Assembly (NCBI GenBank): GCA_027886175.1
Contig: JAJNNQ010000011.1
Span: 4,774,001-4,838,000 of the forward strand
DNA: 64,000 nt
Source of the DNA: Phylloscopus collybita
Taxonomy: Eukaryota > Chordata > Aves > Passeriformes > Phylloscopidae
Direction: 5' to 3'
Under the pieces are notes generated by a model, which was not told the DNA's origin, did not search any database, and worked only from the letters and a program-made list of their open reading frames with translations. Positions 9,223-22,340 of the stretch are shown piece by piece (position 1 is the first letter of the stretch; each line of letters starts with the position of its first letter). A program made the position numbers and the translations under genes.

Positions 9223-9539
9223 GTATTAAGTTTGGGTTTTTAGTGTTCAGGTTATTTGAGAAGACAATTTTTGTTACTGCCATATTTTTTCAACGCTGAA
9301 TTTTTTGTTTTATGGTTTTTTACTGGGTTTGCTGTATATAGAGATTGTTTGTACACAGATATTTCTGTTCCTCACTTCCCAGGACCTGTTCCCAGAGACT
9401 GCAAGGGTTTGGGTTTTTTTTATTATTTTTTGCTTGATAATTGGATTTTGTGGTAGGGATTTTAAATGCTTTGCTTCAGTGTCGTTTAGAGCTGTAGCTT
9501 TGTTTGCAGCATTTTAAAGACGGATTAATTAATTAATTA
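9223..9539. other. T-rich intergenic stretch
   Basis: Low-complexity, T/G-rich on the plus strand. No gene, RNA or repeat boundary that I can support. It is probably the interior of the minus-strand provirus remnant. Confidence 0.3.
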
Positions 9540-10000
9540 CAGATTGATTAGGTTGTTGAGTGGAATTGTTTTTAGGTTTTGAAGGTTTTTTTAGGGGAAA
9601 GGATTTAATACCAGGTTTTGGTTTTTTGCTGGTTGGTTGGGTTTGTGATCTGCTGTTGGTCAGTTGGGTTTGTGATTGGGTGTTGGGAGGTATTGAGGGG
9701 TTTTTGTTTGGATTATTGTTTCCTGGTTGATGAGTTTTGTGTGTGTGCTTTTTTGCTGGGGCGACTGTTGGTGTTTTAGGCTCCCTGTCTGATTTAGCTG
9801 CTGTTTTGGGTTTATTATTGGGTTTAAATGCTGATTAAAGTTTTTTATTTGGTATAGTTGTTGATTTAGGTTTATGGTTTGGTTTAGCTGCTGTTTGAGT
9901 AGTTGGCGTGTTGGTTGCAGTTTGAGTGACTAGCGTTGTTGCTGATTTTTCTTCCTCCCCTCCTGTTTTTATTTGCTGTTTTACAGTATTTAGCAGTGTT
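9540..10000 (-). pseudogene. Retroviral gag-like remnant
   Basis: The minus strand encodes a Thr/Gln/Pro/Lys-rich low-complexity segment (TLVTQTATNTPTTQTAAKP) with interrupting stops. It lies downstream of a matching LTR and primer-binding site. Such Thr-Gln repeats are common in avian ERV gag. Family assignment is not possible from this alone. Confidence 0.4.
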
Positions 10001-10843
10001 TGATAAGCATATGTTAGGGCTTAGTTTATTTCAATGATTTTTTTTTTTAATTATTATGGTGGAATTTTTAAGATATTTTTTATTTTATTTGGGTCTTGAA
10101 TTTGTCTATGTGGAAATTTTTAAGTTGGGGGACCAGAAAATTTTTTTAACGTTCGTTGTTTTGGTTTTTTTGATTTTTTTTTTTACACTATTCGGGATTT
10201 TTTACACTAGGGTTTATTTTGGGGTTTATTTTTAGGTTAGCAGTTTTATCAGCCTTCCTGGAAAGCTCAGACTTTATTTTAGACAAGCTGTAGACTGTAT
10301 ACAGGAAGCTTACTAGATTAAATATTAGGAGAGTGGATTTCCTTAATATTTAGGGAATACTGACCATTTTTTAAAAGTGATGTAACTGATTTAAAAGAGA
10401 AGAAGGAAAGAAAAGACTGGAAAGCTTTATTTGTTACTCTGTTTTTTAACAAACTGGGTGCAATTATTAATAAGTTTTCAAAATGTTACTGGAACTAGGA
10501 TGCAGGGTAGGACAAAGAAATTATAAACTAAATATACTTGGCACAAACTCCAGTACTTGTAGAAACCTTTTATAAATTATAATTACTGAGCTTAGGAGAA
10601 TAGCTATTTTAATTTGTGTATTTTTAGTGTCAAAGTTATGTGTTAGGGACAACATTGGAGCTATTTTTGGATAAGAAAACAAATTTAGGGACTAGAAAGG
10701 TTTTGAAATTTTAAAAAAGCTTAGGGAACAGAAACACAGAAAGGATTTTATTAAAAGAGACATTAGGAATTAAAAGAGCAACATGGCTACTGACTATTAT
10801 ATTTTTATGTAAAATATAGCTAAAATGTCATTAATATATTTTT

Positions 10844-10864
10844 GGAGCCCCACATTGGACGCCA
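10844..10864 (-). promoter_or_regulatory. Retroviral primer-binding site
   Basis: The reverse complement begins TGGCGTCCAATGTGGGG, the TGGCG-type start expected for a tRNA primer-binding site. It lies 11 bp after the LTR end ...AGACA. This fixes provirus polarity as minus. Confidence 0.6.
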
Positions 10865-10875
10865 ATACCAATATA

Positions 10876-11285
10876 TGTCTTGGTTTAGGGCAAATTTGGG
10901 AGGAAACCTCCAAAGGGGGTTCCTCTGGAAAGCAATCTTAAACAACTCCTTCTCTCAGCCAGTTGAAAAAAGAAAGAACTTCTACAGAGAAAAGTAGAAA
11001 AAACGATTTATTGAACAAACAAGATGCCCACAAGCCCAAAAAATTAATAATATAAAATAATAAAACTTTTCGCTGCTCTGAAAAAAAAAAACAAACTAAA
11101 AAAATCTTTGCTGCAAATATAACTGAGCTCACTCCGTCTCTCACCAGTCCCACTCCCTCTAAAACTCCAGACCCCCGCAGGCTGCAAGTGCAAGCCCTCA
11201 CTGCTCTTCTAAATTTTTCCATCTAAAACTATTTGAAACCATCTAAAAAAAAAAAATCCAAAAAACTTTTTTAATTCAGCTAGCT
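10876..11285 (-). mobile_element. 5' LTR (family 1) of a minus-strand provirus
   Basis: The minus strand ends in the family-1 LTR signature (ggtttcctcccaaatttgcc ... aagaca) with AATAAA (TTTATT at 11007-11012). Its 5' edge abuts the ZNF downstream flank at about 11290. It replaces sequence present in the other ZNF flanks. Confidence 0.65.
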
Positions 11286-11489
11286 TAAACTAACTAAAAC
11301 CACAAATCCACTCTCCCCAAGGAATTCCCAGTGTTGGTCTGTGTCCCGATGGATGTTCCTGCCCCTGTGTTTATCCAGGTGCCCACGGGGAGCCAGGAAG
11401 ATGTGGAGCCTCCCCAGCCAGGTGTCTTCCCAACAGGGATCACCAGGGCTCTGCCCAACGGGGTCACTGGGGATCATCCAACGCCGATC

Positions 11490-11560
11490 CTCCCACGGGG
11501 GATGGAGCTGGAGCAGCGCACGAAGCTCTTCCCGCTCTCAGGGCACTCCCAGGGCTTCCC
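11490..11560 (-). pseudogene. Decayed extra zinc finger after ZNF-A
   Basis: Beyond the TAA the minus strand continues in frame as a degenerate finger without a full set of zinc ligands, as after the other ZNF copies. Confidence 0.55.
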
Positions 11561-12394
<834 letters not shown>

Positions 12395-12639
12395 TCAAGA
12401 TATCGCTTTGCACCTTCTGTATGTAAGAACCTCCAAAACACCACGATTCAGCCCTAAACCCCTCCAAACACCAAGACACAGATCAAAAACTCCCCAAACA
12501 TCAAGACTCAGCAAAAACCTCTTCTAAATCATAAAGGTTCAGCCCCTTGAAGAAACCCAAAGCACCAACATTTAGCCCAATAAAGCTCAGAAACACCAAG
12601 ATTCATTCCCATGAAAATCCTGGATCCCCCTCCCCGGTC

Positions 12640-12894
12640 ATCTGCTGCATGTGGGGGGGCAACGCTCCCGGGGCTGGGGGAGGCTGCAGATCCAGGGAGG
12701 GGTGGAACCTTGTGCTGCCTCCTCTTCCTGCTCCTCCTCCTCCTCCTGTGTCCCTACTCTTCCTCACACTCCTCTTCCTCCTACTGTTCCTCCTTCTCCT
12801 GCACAATCCCACCTTCTCCTCCCACGTGCATCCTTTCACCATTTTATTCTTCATCCCTGCTTCTCCTTCCCTTCTCCTCCTGCCCCCAGGATTG
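12640..12894 (+). repeat. CT-rich tract present only in the left arm
   Basis: A cctcctcttcctgctcctcc-rich polypyrimidine stretch ends at a cag next to gattgattggg. The right arm carries an LTR and leader instead at the equivalent place (33090-33740). Confidence 0.6.
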
Positions 12895-13804
12895 ATTGGG
12901 AACCCGAGAGTGTCCAGGAGACAGACGAGTGACAGATCAGGGGGGGCTGGGAAGAGTCAGCAGAAAATGTGTTTAGGGATGGGTCTTCAAGGGCAGCAGA
13001 AGGGAAGAGAGTTACAAGACATGCTGTTATTTAGGAAAGGGAATCAGGCAAAGCACAGGTGACCACCCACATGGTCAGTGCAACCGGCAGAGCTGTGTGT
13101 GCTTGTGAGAGCCTGGGACTGAAATGCCCTGAGCAGGAACGCTTCAATATCTTCTGCTGACACCATGGCACCTGACTGGGTGGCCAAAAGCAATTCTGAC
13201 TGCTTCAGTCATCACTGCATCACTTATTAAGGTATTTCTAAAACAAATAATTCCAAGAGAAGGGATTGTGGAAGCAATAGTCTCAGATGGGGAACTCATT
13301 TTACAGGAAAGATCCTTCAGAGGGTTATGGCAGCTTTAGGGACACAATGGGACCTCCACAACCCCTGGCACCCCCAGAGCTCAGGTCAGGTAGAAAGAAT
13401 GAGTGGGGAAATAAAGAAACACCTTTGGAAGCTGGACAGAGAAACCAAGATGCTATGGGCATGGCTTTTGCCATTGGCTTTGCCAAGAACAAGAGCCAGA
13501 GTCAAAGCAGATACTAAATTATCTGCCTTGGAACTGGTGTTTGGAATTCTTATCCTGGTAATTCTGCACCACGTGCAGGGTGGAGATAAGGGATGGATAT
13601 TTGAAGCAGTCTGTGGCCAGAATCCTGTCTCCTGTGAAATCTCTCCCACAGGAAGCTCGGCTGGCACAGACCCTGCCTTGGGACTTTGCTGCTGACAACA
13701 TCCAACCAGGACATTGGGTCCTGCCCAAGGAGTGGGAAGGAGGAGCAGGATGGGAGGCTGCTGATATGGGAAATGTATATGGATATGAAAATTCAGAATT
13801 TTAG
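12895..13804 (+). pseudogene. ERV relic: leader fused to pol integrase fragment
   Basis: Integrase motifs are readable in shifting frames: SD-G-THF-like sequence near 13285, then WHPQSSGQVERMSGEIKKHL near 13365, and the C-terminal LPQEARLAQTLPWDFAADNI near 13640. Frameshifts and stops break it, and gag, protease and RT are missing. It resembles gammaretrovirus-like (class I) avian ERVs. It lies in the intron of ZNF-A in antisense orientation. The duplicate is at 33742-34648. Confidence 0.75.
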
Positions 13805-14430
13805 AAACATATAAAGTGCTTAAACAGGTGAAGGGGAGAACAGAAATATATACAGCTCATTTAGCAATTGTGTAAAAGAAGAGAAACAAGTTGTAGCAGA
13901 AGGCACAGGAGTGTAACTTGTAAGGTCGGACCCATGAACAGAATCCAAAGGAATTTGGGTGCCAGGTAAAGGCCACAGAGAGAAGATGTATTGTTAAAAC
14001 TCACTGAGGCGGGACTTAGGTATTGTAAAGACCCCAAAAAGCAGAACCAGTTGATTAACAAACCAGCAAGAACCAGGCTGCTGGTTTCAGCCAGGACAAA
14101 CTGACCTGGGAATTCCCCAAACCTTCTCTGCACCTGCTCAGAGAGGGAGGTCAAAGAGTGAACACCGAGGAAGAATTCTGACTTCATCAGGACACCCCTG
14201 CCAGAGACCACCAGAAGGCGTGGCACCACAAAAGACCAATTATAATATAAAGGGCAAGAAGGCAGAGAATGGGCAAAGGATGGGTGGGCAGGGAGGTGCA
14301 GCTTTGTGGGGTCTGAGTGCATTTAAACCTGGAACCTGTCTCCACCAGGTCGGCATCAGTGGTGGGAAGATCCCGTAGGCGTCCCAGCAGGAATAAAACA
14401 AACCTGCTTTACAATTCCTGACTGTGCAGT
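13805..14430 (+). mobile_element. Probable 3' LTR of the integrase-bearing ERV (left arm)
   Basis: It directly follows the integrase end, has a TATA-like tataatataaagg near 14240 and AATAAA at about 14393, and is followed by a U5-like segment. Matching copies follow the pol relics at 21130-21740 (minus) and 34650-35275 (plus). Edges are approximate. Confidence 0.55.
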
Positions 14431-16440
14431 CCTGATCCTGCAATTCCCCACGGCTGAGCCTGCACTGAAGGCAAGGGAGCAGCAGCCAGGGCTCCACAGC
14501 GGGGGAAGCCCCTGTGCCTGCCCACAGATCCTCTGCTGGAATGCTCTGCCTGGGCACCCTCCCTTGGCATCTCCAGGCACTGCGGGCCAATCCTTGCTGC
14601 CACTGCTGCAGCTTCAGGGCTTTCTGTGCCTGCACTGCCACAGGGGCTGGGGAGACACCGGGAGAATTCCACTCTGGGCCTCAGCCACACTCACACTCTG
14701 GGCTGGCTGGGCTTAGATGGGTGGAAAATAGACCGACTTTAAAATTGTTTATTATTTCATTTCTCCACTCAGCCTCGGTTGGCTTTTGCCCTGGGGAAAG
14801 GAATTTGCAAGGTTTTATTTGAAGGGATGTTACACCACTCAGCAGAGATGAGTTGAACATCTCACCAGACTGGGAAGAGCCCAAAAGATCCCCACAGAGA
14901 GAACGACCATCAACAAAACATCAACGCCCATCAGCAACCAGCAACCAACACCCACCCCAGACACTGCCCCTGGAAGAGCTGCAGACACCTGGGCTGGAAA
15001 AGGCTGAGAAGGAATTCCAGGAGTGCAGACCTGATTAACATCAGAGGCAAAGGAATCCGGGTCCAACAGGAAATCAAATCCTGAGACCTCAGCAACTTGG
15101 AAGCAATGAACATCAAACCAAGGGATTTCTATGGGTTCAGATTGTAAAAAGTTTAGGAAAATTCCAGTAAAGCTCACATGTCATGGAATGATTTTCTCTG
15201 CACACCGGGCTATGTGTGGGTGAAATGATTTCTGTTGCATATCCTGGCCAGAATCAAGTGATGCCTTGACTCTCTAACAGTAAAGATATTCTTGGAGAGT
15301 TTTGGTTTTTCTTGCAATTTCAGTGACAAGATGATCATTAGAATAATTTTTTTGCAATATCCTACTTTTATATGGTCAGTTAGGTTTGGGCCAGGAGTGT
15401 GAGAATCAATTTGTAGTCTTAGGAGAAGAAGTAGAAAAACCTTCATTGCTTTGGAATGTTTTTGTGTGTGTTTGTGTGTGGCTCTCAGTGATCACAAAAT
15501 TTTGGTACATGGGTTTTTCAAAGCTGACCTTTAAGTTCCATTTTGGAAAACCAGAAAAAGCTTTAAGGGTGACCCTTAAATGAATAAAAAGTTAACAGCC
15601 TATGTAAAGAAAAAAAAAAAAAAAAGAAAACATGCAGATTGCCCGAGGGCCAGATATGAGTCATTCAGTGGCTGCCCAGGAAGAGAAGCTCCAGTTCCAG
15701 GCAGCCAGGAGAGGAGCTTTAGAAATGCAAATTCACACTGCTGGGGAAAAGTGTGGACAATGCACCAGGGGCTCCTTGCCTGGGGCAGGAATTGGGCTGA
15801 TTCCCTCTGTCCCTCAGCCCAAGCTCTGCCTGCTTACAAAGACAGAATTTGCACAGCTAAAGGCAGAGCCCGGAGTGAGGATCTCTGACTCTGCAACAGA
15901 AATTGGTTCAGCTGCAAAGGGAAACAGCAAACGGAAAATGTTGAGAAAGCTTCACTAAAATAAGTGGGAGGCAATCACCCCTCTCCCCACTCCAACATGT
16001 GCTGTCCCTGTCTGTGTCACACAGGGAGCATCAGAGCACTGGAGTGTTTCTGCTGCCACAAGTTCAGAGAAATCAGTTGGGAAACGAAGAATGTGATGAT
16101 TTAACTACAGAAAAGAGACAAATTGATGCAGCCCTGGCTGGAGGAAGCACCCAAAAATGGGGAAAAGATGAACGGCCACCAGAACAAATCCCACAACACC
16201 ACGGAGCAGCCCCTGGGAACCCCAACAAATTCATATCAGGAGCCAGAGAACCCACTGATCATTTCAATGGCATCATTAGATTACAAGCTGTCCTCAAAAT
16301 AAGAACCAAGCAGACAGATCCAGCCCCTCAGTCTGGCCCACCAACCCACTCAAACCAAGAACACAACATTTCACCATGGGATGGGATCAGATTATCCATG
16401 AGCAGGAAGAGGAGCACAGTGTGGAAAATTAAATGACTCA
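14431..16440. other. ZNF intron, unassigned sequence
   Basis: Shared by all three arms, with no convincing gene. A 112-codon minus-strand frame (14839-15177) is open in all three copies but varies mostly by amino-acid-changing substitutions. A poly-A run sits at 15607-15625. I see no RNA gene or exon that I can support. Confidence 0.4.
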
Positions 16441-16442
16441 AG

Positions 16443-17215
16443 ATGCTGTTGGAAAAGAGATGGCAACGGGAAAGTGGTGAAACAGAGAAGAAAGGAAATA
16501 AGAAAGCAGCTCATGTTCCGGCCCAAACGTGGAAAGGATGGGAATGGGACACGGTTTCGAGGTTCCCTGGCACACCAGGGGTTAAACGAATGCTCTTCCT
16601 CCTCTTCTGTGCTACAGCAACTCTCATCTTTGGGCCATGCAGGACACCTTGCTGAGTGCAGCTCATTCAGCAGCTGAGCAAGGGGATGCAGGTGGCAGCC
16701 AGGCCTCCTGAGCCACAAACGGCTACAAAAGGACAGGGAATTGTTGAAAATGACCCCAGAATATTGGCTTTCACATTTGGGTGCTGGTCTTTATCTGTGG
16801 TTATTGATTGTAAGCACAGTGCAGTTCAGAATCCCTTTGAGCTGCTTGCTCATTTAACCTCATTGCTCATTTGAAGTCTGCACCGTGTAACTCATGGAAG
16901 CAGCAGTGGGATGAGTATTTGATGTTGATGTAGACACCTGACAGCTTCTAGAACTGATCATGGGATGAATGTATTGTACTGTAGGCCTTGGAAAAATAGA
17001 AAATGGTCCAATACTTGTGTGTAACCCAGAGAACTGTATAAAGCAATCAGGTTGTTTCCCACAGCTGCTGACTGACCTCTCCAAGGGATGAGATAAGGGC
17101 CACACAAACCAGAGCAGCAGAGAAGAAGGAGAGAAGAGTTTGTGAACTGTTCACTCTCTGGGAAGTGTGAAACAACAGGATGAGGCCAGAAGAAGAAATA
17201 AAGACATTGACCTGA
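16443..17215 (+). mobile_element. LTR-like segment found only in the left arm
   Basis: About 770 bp present here but not at the equivalent place in the right arm (37268/37269), where gagcagga joins directly to cctgatctg. It has a TATA-like ctgtataaag near 17035 and an AATAAA near 17198, which suggests a solo LTR. A deletion in the right arm is the alternative. Confidence 0.45.
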
Positions 17216-17847
17216 TCTGGAGGATATTACATAGATACGGCACAGCAGAAAACCAAAATAAAGAAAAGTTTCTATAACATGAAAAGCTGCCAAGAAAATT
17301 TGAGTAGAGCATGAAACTCATGAATATGCATGTACCTCAGTAAAGGAACAGCACAGAGATAAGGCTGCCTTAAAGTGCAGGGTGTTCCTTGGCTGATGGC
17401 CAGGAAAACTTTTGGAAAATATTCTAAGATTGAATTTTCGTTTTTCTCAGAATTGAGCTCACTGAGAATAATCCCAAAACCAAGACCCAGGAAGAAAAAA
17501 CAGAGTCAGTGAGTGATTCTGCTTGGAGAGAGGGACGGGGACTTGGAGATAAGGAAGGAACGGGAGAAAGTCATCAGTTCCAGAAAATTTTACTCACTGA
17601 CACGGACTGCTGCTCAGCCAAGGTCCTGCTGAATTCCTCAACACGGAGAAGAAGAACAAAGCCTGAACAGAGCCAGGAATATCGGATGTTATACAAAAGG
17701 GAGGTGCATATTAACGAGGACACGGCACAACCCAGCCACAGCCAGAGCCCCCTGCCGCCCCCTCCGCCCGCAGCCAGCCCCGAGCCCCGAGCCCCGAGCC
17801 CCGAGCCCCGAGCCCCGAGCCCCGGCACAACCCAGCGCGGCTCCCAC

Positions 17848-17930
17848 CTGCGCCGGGGCCGCCTCCGAGCTCCGCCGCCGCCGCCTCCTCCGCACAGAGG
17901 ATCCAAAAAATGGCGGCTCTTCTACGCGAT
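17848..17930 (-). other. Candidate 5' non-coding exon of ZNF-A
   Basis: The minus strand reads GGCGCAG/GTGGGAGCC, a strong donor, at the end of a GCC/CGG-rich sequence. The same exon end is found at 19001 (ZNF-B) and 37877 (ZNF-C, CACAG/GTGGGAG). The start is not defined. Confidence 0.45.
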
Positions 17931-18929
17931 GGGGGCGAGACGTGGGCGTGTCCCTGCTCTGCTCTGCCCAATCAGCGCGCAGTCAGACCCAGGAGTGACG
18001 GCAGAACCAGCCAATCGCGGCGAGTGGCGGGCTCTGCAGGCGGCATTTCTCGGGTACCTCGGCTGCGGAGCGGCCCCGGCGCTGGGCCCGGGGGGCTCTG
18101 AGGGGGGTGCGTGGTGAGTGCGGGGGTCCCATGGATTGGGAGGGTCCTGGTGATCGGGGGGGACGCGGTGAGGGGGGGTTCCCATGGGTGGGAGAGGGGC
18201 GGTGAGTGGGGGGTCCTGGCGCACTGGGGGGGCTCAAGGATGGGAAGGGTCCTAGAGCTTTGGGGGGGTCGTTGAAGGAGGGGTGGCAGACAATGGGAGG
18301 GTCCCGGTCAGTGGGGGGGCCCCGGTAGTGTGCGAGTGGGGGGTCCCTGGTGATAAGGGTGGTCCCCACTGATAACGGCGGGGGAAGGACAGGACCGAGC
18401 CCCAAGGGTCCCCCTCGGTACTGGGGAGCCCCCTATGGCCCCCCAGTCCCGCTTCGGACCCGCCCAGTCCCGGCGCTGTTCCCGGGGCTGAAAGGTGAGG
18501 GGCCGAACCCCCCGGGATGGGTGGGGGGCTACATCTCCCTTGAGTTTGATTTTTTCTTTCCCTTTTGGGGGGAAATCCAACCCATGCACTGATGCTCCTA
18601 ATTACGGGTAGGAGAACGGAGGGCTTTTCTCTGAGCCGGTGCCAGCGAACACGCAGGGCTGGGCAAGGCGGTGCGGGAGGTGCGGAGAACTTTGTTTGTG
18701 TTTTCAGCTCCATCCCGCCTCGGGCCCGGGCCCGTCCCAGGGCTGTTCCTCATCTGCGGCTTTGCCCTCAGACAGCCCGGGGGCGGGGCCTGAGAGCGCG
18801 GGGCGGGGCTGGGCCGTGTGCAGAGCCCGCCCCTGCCTCGCTGCCATTGGCTGATGGTGCCGTCACTGCTGGCTCTAGCTGCACGGAGATTGGGCAGAGC
18901 AGGCAGAAGGACAGCCCTGGCTTTTCAGG

Positions 18930-19001
18930 GGCGCCATTTTCGGATCCTCGGTGTGGAGGAGGCGGCGGCGGCGGCGGAGCTCGGAGGCGGCCCCGGCGCA
19001 G
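18930..19001 (+). other. Candidate 5' non-coding exon of ZNF-B
   Basis: It starts near the gcgccatttt YY1-like element and ends CCCCGGCGCAG before the donor GTGGGA (19002). It contains about five GGC units. It is the mirror image of the ZNF-A first exon. Confidence 0.45.
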
Positions 19002-19249
19002 GTGGGAGCCGCGCTGGGTTGTGCCGGGGCTCGGGGCTGGCTGCGGGCGGAGGGGGCGGCAGGGGGCTCTGGCTGTGGCTGGGTTGTGCCGTGTCCGCGC
19101 CGTGTTCCCCGTGGCCTGAGGGCGCTGCGGGAGCGGCTGCCCGCGGTCTCCTTCCCGCGGGTGCCTGGGCTAAGAGATAATCTGATCGCAGCATCGATGG
19201 GAAATGTCGCGGTCCTCCTTTGAGTGGATTGAGTGGTTCTTATTTCGAG

Positions 19250-21129
19250 GACAGCTTGTAATCTAATGATGCAATTCAAATTATAAATGCCTTCTCTGGC
19301 TCCTGATCTGAATTCCTTGGGGTCCCAGGAGCTGCTCCGTGGTGTTGTAGGATTTGTTCTGGTGGCCGTTTCATCTTTTCCCCATTTCTGAGGCGCTCCC
19401 TCCTGCCTGGGCTGCGTCAATTGACCGCTTTTCTCTGATTAAATGGTAAATTTTGATTTCCAGCTGATTTGGGTGAACTTGCGGTAGCTAAAAACACCCA
19501 GAGGTCTGATAGCCCCAGTACAACACCGAAAATGCCAGCACATGTTAGAGTGGGGAGAAGGATGATTACCCCACACAGACGCTTTTTTACATGAAGTTTT
19601 CATAACATTCTCCGTTTGATGTTTTCCTTTGCAATTGAACCCATTTCTGTTGCAGAGTCAGAGATCCTCACTCCGGGCTCTGCCTTTAGCTGTGCAAATT
19701 CTGTCTTTGTGAGCAGGCAGAGCTTGGGCTGAGGGACAGAGGGAATCAGCCCAATTCCTGCCCCAGGCAAGGAGCCCCTGGTGCATTGTCCACACTTTTC
19801 CCCAGCAGGGTTAATTTGCATTTCTAAAGCTCCTCTCCTGGCTGCCTGGAACTGGAGCTTCTCTTCCTGGGCAGGCACTGAATGACTCACATTTGGCCCT
19901 CGGGCAATATACATTTTTTCTTTTATTCTTTTTTTTTTTTTTTTTTTCTTAACATAGTCTTAACTTTTTATTCGTTTTAGGTCACCTTTAAAGTCCTTCT
20001 GGTTTAACAAATGTAATCTGAAGGTGAACATGGAAAAACCCATATACCAAAATTTTGAGATAACTAAGTGCCACACACAAACACACACAAAAACATTCCA
20101 AAGCAATCAAGGCTTTGCTATTTCTTCTCCTAAGACTACAAATTGATTTTCACACCCCTGGCTCAAAGCTATTGACAATATAAAACTAGAATTATTGCAA
20201 AAAATATTCTGATTGTAATCTTTTAACTGAAATTGGGAAAACGCAGAACTCTACAACAAAATCCTATTGTCAGAGACTCAAGGCATTACTTGATTCTGGC
20301 CAGGATGGGCAACAGAAATCATTTCATCCACACATAGCCTGGTGTGCAGAGAAAATCATTCCATGCCATGTGAGCTTTACTGGAGTTTTCCTAAACTTTT
20401 TACAGTCTGAACCCATAGAAATCCCTTGGTTTGATGGTCATTGCTTCCAAGTTGCTGAGTTCTCAGGATTTGATTTCCTGTTGGACCCGGATTCCTTTGC
20501 CTCTGATGTTAATCAGGTCTGTACTGCTGGAATTCCGTCTCAGCCTTTTCCAGCCCAGGTGTCTGCAGCTCTTCCAGGGGCAGTGTCTGGGCTGGGTGTT
20601 GGTTGCTGGTTGCTGATGGTCCTTGATGTTTTGTTGATGGTCGTTCTCTCTGTGGGGATCTTTTGGGCTCTTCCCAGTCTGGTGAGATGTTCAACTCATC
20701 TCTGCTGAGTGGTGTAACATCCCTTCAAATAAAACCTTGAAAATTCCTTTCCCCGGGGCAAAGGCCAACCGAGGCTGAGTGGAGGAATGAAATCAAAAAC
20801 AATTTTAAAGTCGGTCTCTTTTCCACCCATGTAATCCCAGCCAGCCCAGAGTGTGAGTCTGGCTGAGGCCCAGAGTGGAATTCTCCCGGTGTCTCCCCAG
20901 CCCCTGTGGCAGTGCAGGCACAGAAAGCCCTGAAGCTGCAGCAGTGGCAGCAAGGATTGGCCCGCAGTGCCTGGAGATGCCAAGGGAGGGTGCCCAGGCA
21001 GAGCATTCCAGCAGAGGATCTGTGGGCAGGCACAGGGGCTTCCCCCGCTGTGGAGCCCTGGCTGCTGCTCCCTTGCCTTCAGTGCAGGCTCAGCCGTGGG
21101 GAATTGCAGGATCAGGACTGCACAGTCAG
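19250..21129. other. ZNF intron, unassigned sequence (middle arm)
   Basis: Mirror of 14431-16260. It includes a poly-T run near 19930. No gene is supported. Confidence 0.4.
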
Positions 21130-21740
21130 GAATTGTAAAGCAGGTTTGTTTTATTCCTGCTGGGACGCCTACGGGATCTTTCCACCACTGATGCCGACCT
21201 GGTGGAGACAGGTTCCAGGTTTAAATGCACTCAGACCCCACAAAGCTGCACCTCCCTGCCCACCCATCCTTTGCCCATTCTCTGCCTTCTTGCCCTTTAT
21301 ATTACAATCAGCCTTTTGTGGTGCCACGCCTTCTGGTGGTCGCTGGCAGGGGTCTCCTGATGAAGTCAGAATTCTTCCTCGGTGTTCACTCTTTGACCTC
21401 CCTCTCTGAGCAGGTGCAGAGAAGGTTTGGGGAATTCCCAGGTCAGTTTGTCCTGGCTGAAACCAGCAGCCTGGTTCTTGCTGGTTTGTTAACCAACTGG
21501 TTCTGCTTTTTGGGGTCTTTACAATACCTAAGTCCCGCTTCAGTGAGTTTTAACAATACATCTTCTCTCTGTGGCCTTTACCTGGCACCCAAATTCTTTT
21601 GGATTCTGTTCATGGGTCCAACCTTACACGTTACACTCCTATGTCTTCTGGTACAACTTGTTTCTCTTCTTTTACACAATTGCTAAATGAGCTGTATATA
21701 TTTCTGTTCTCCCCTTCACCTGTTTAAGCACTTTATATGT
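21130..21740 (-). mobile_element. Probable 3' LTR of the ERV (middle arm)
   Basis: Inverted equivalent of 13805-14430, with the same TATA-like and AATAAA positions on the minus strand. It lies immediately 3' of pol-like sequence on that strand. Confidence 0.5.
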
Positions 21741-22340
21741 TTCTAAAATTCTGCATTTTCATATCCATACACATTTCCCATATCAGCAGCCTCCCATCCT
21801 GCTCCTCCTTCCCACTCCTTGGGCAGGACCCGATGTCCTGGTTGGATGTTGTCAGCAGCAAAGTCCCAAGGTGGGTCTGTCCCATCAATATCTTACAGCC
21901 CCGGCCCAAATCTCTCTCACTTGGATGCAGCCATGGGTTTCTTCCCAGCCCCCTGTGCAGGCTGTTCCAGCAGGAGGCTGGGTTAAACCCTTCCCCTCTC
22001 CTCAATTCTAAATCCTCCTGTGCCACTGAACAAGTTCCATCCTGTAATAACCCAGTACTGCTCACCCCTTTAGAAGCTCTTGTGGTTCCCAAAGCTTTGA
22101 GTTGGTGCCAGACTTGAGGAGATTCTCCTGCCATCAGTTGTCAGGCCTCAGTTCCCATTCAGGCTGTGGCTGCACAATTCTGCAGACAATGAGGCCACTC
22201 TCTGGCCACTGGGTTCAGCATTTTAGCCCAGGAATTCCTTTGGCCTGGCTGTGTTTAACATCCACATACAATTCAAATTCTTTTTTCCTTTCTGGGCAGT
22301 CCAGCAGAGGAGCCTCAGTTAATCTGCTTTTTAACCCTTA
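21740..22340 (-). pseudogene. ERV pol 3' remnant (middle arm)
   Basis: Near 21780-21870 the minus strand matches the integrase C-terminal stretch of the other arms (cttgggactttgctgctgac). Upstream it diverges into a frame of about 130 codons that may derive from a different part of pol. I cannot place that part reliably. Confidence 0.45.

Larger units (their letters stand above)
17720..19150. promoter_or_regulatory. CpG island shared by two divergent ZNF genes
   Basis: Dense CpG, CCAAT boxes (gcccaatcagcgcg at about 17968, gccaatcgcgg at about 18010) and YY1-like aaaatggcggc at about 17908. At the other edge is the mirror-image gcgccatttt (about 18930). The two mirror edges carry the first exons of ZNF-A (leftward) and ZNF-B (rightward). 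The roughly 1 kb between is G-rich and includes a further donor-like gcgtg/gtgagt at about 18112. Confidence 0.6.

Noticed and set aside
13861..14690. Frames of 153 and 133 codons conserved in the three arms
   Set aside because: They overlap the LTR with its polyadenylation signal, and their conservation follows the overall DNA identity of the arms.
14839..15177. 112-codon frame open in all three ZNF arms (also 20370-20708 and 35683-36021)
   Set aside because: It has no recognisable domain. Differences between copies mostly change amino acids, as expected of neutral drift among recent duplicates, and it lies in retroelement-rich intron.
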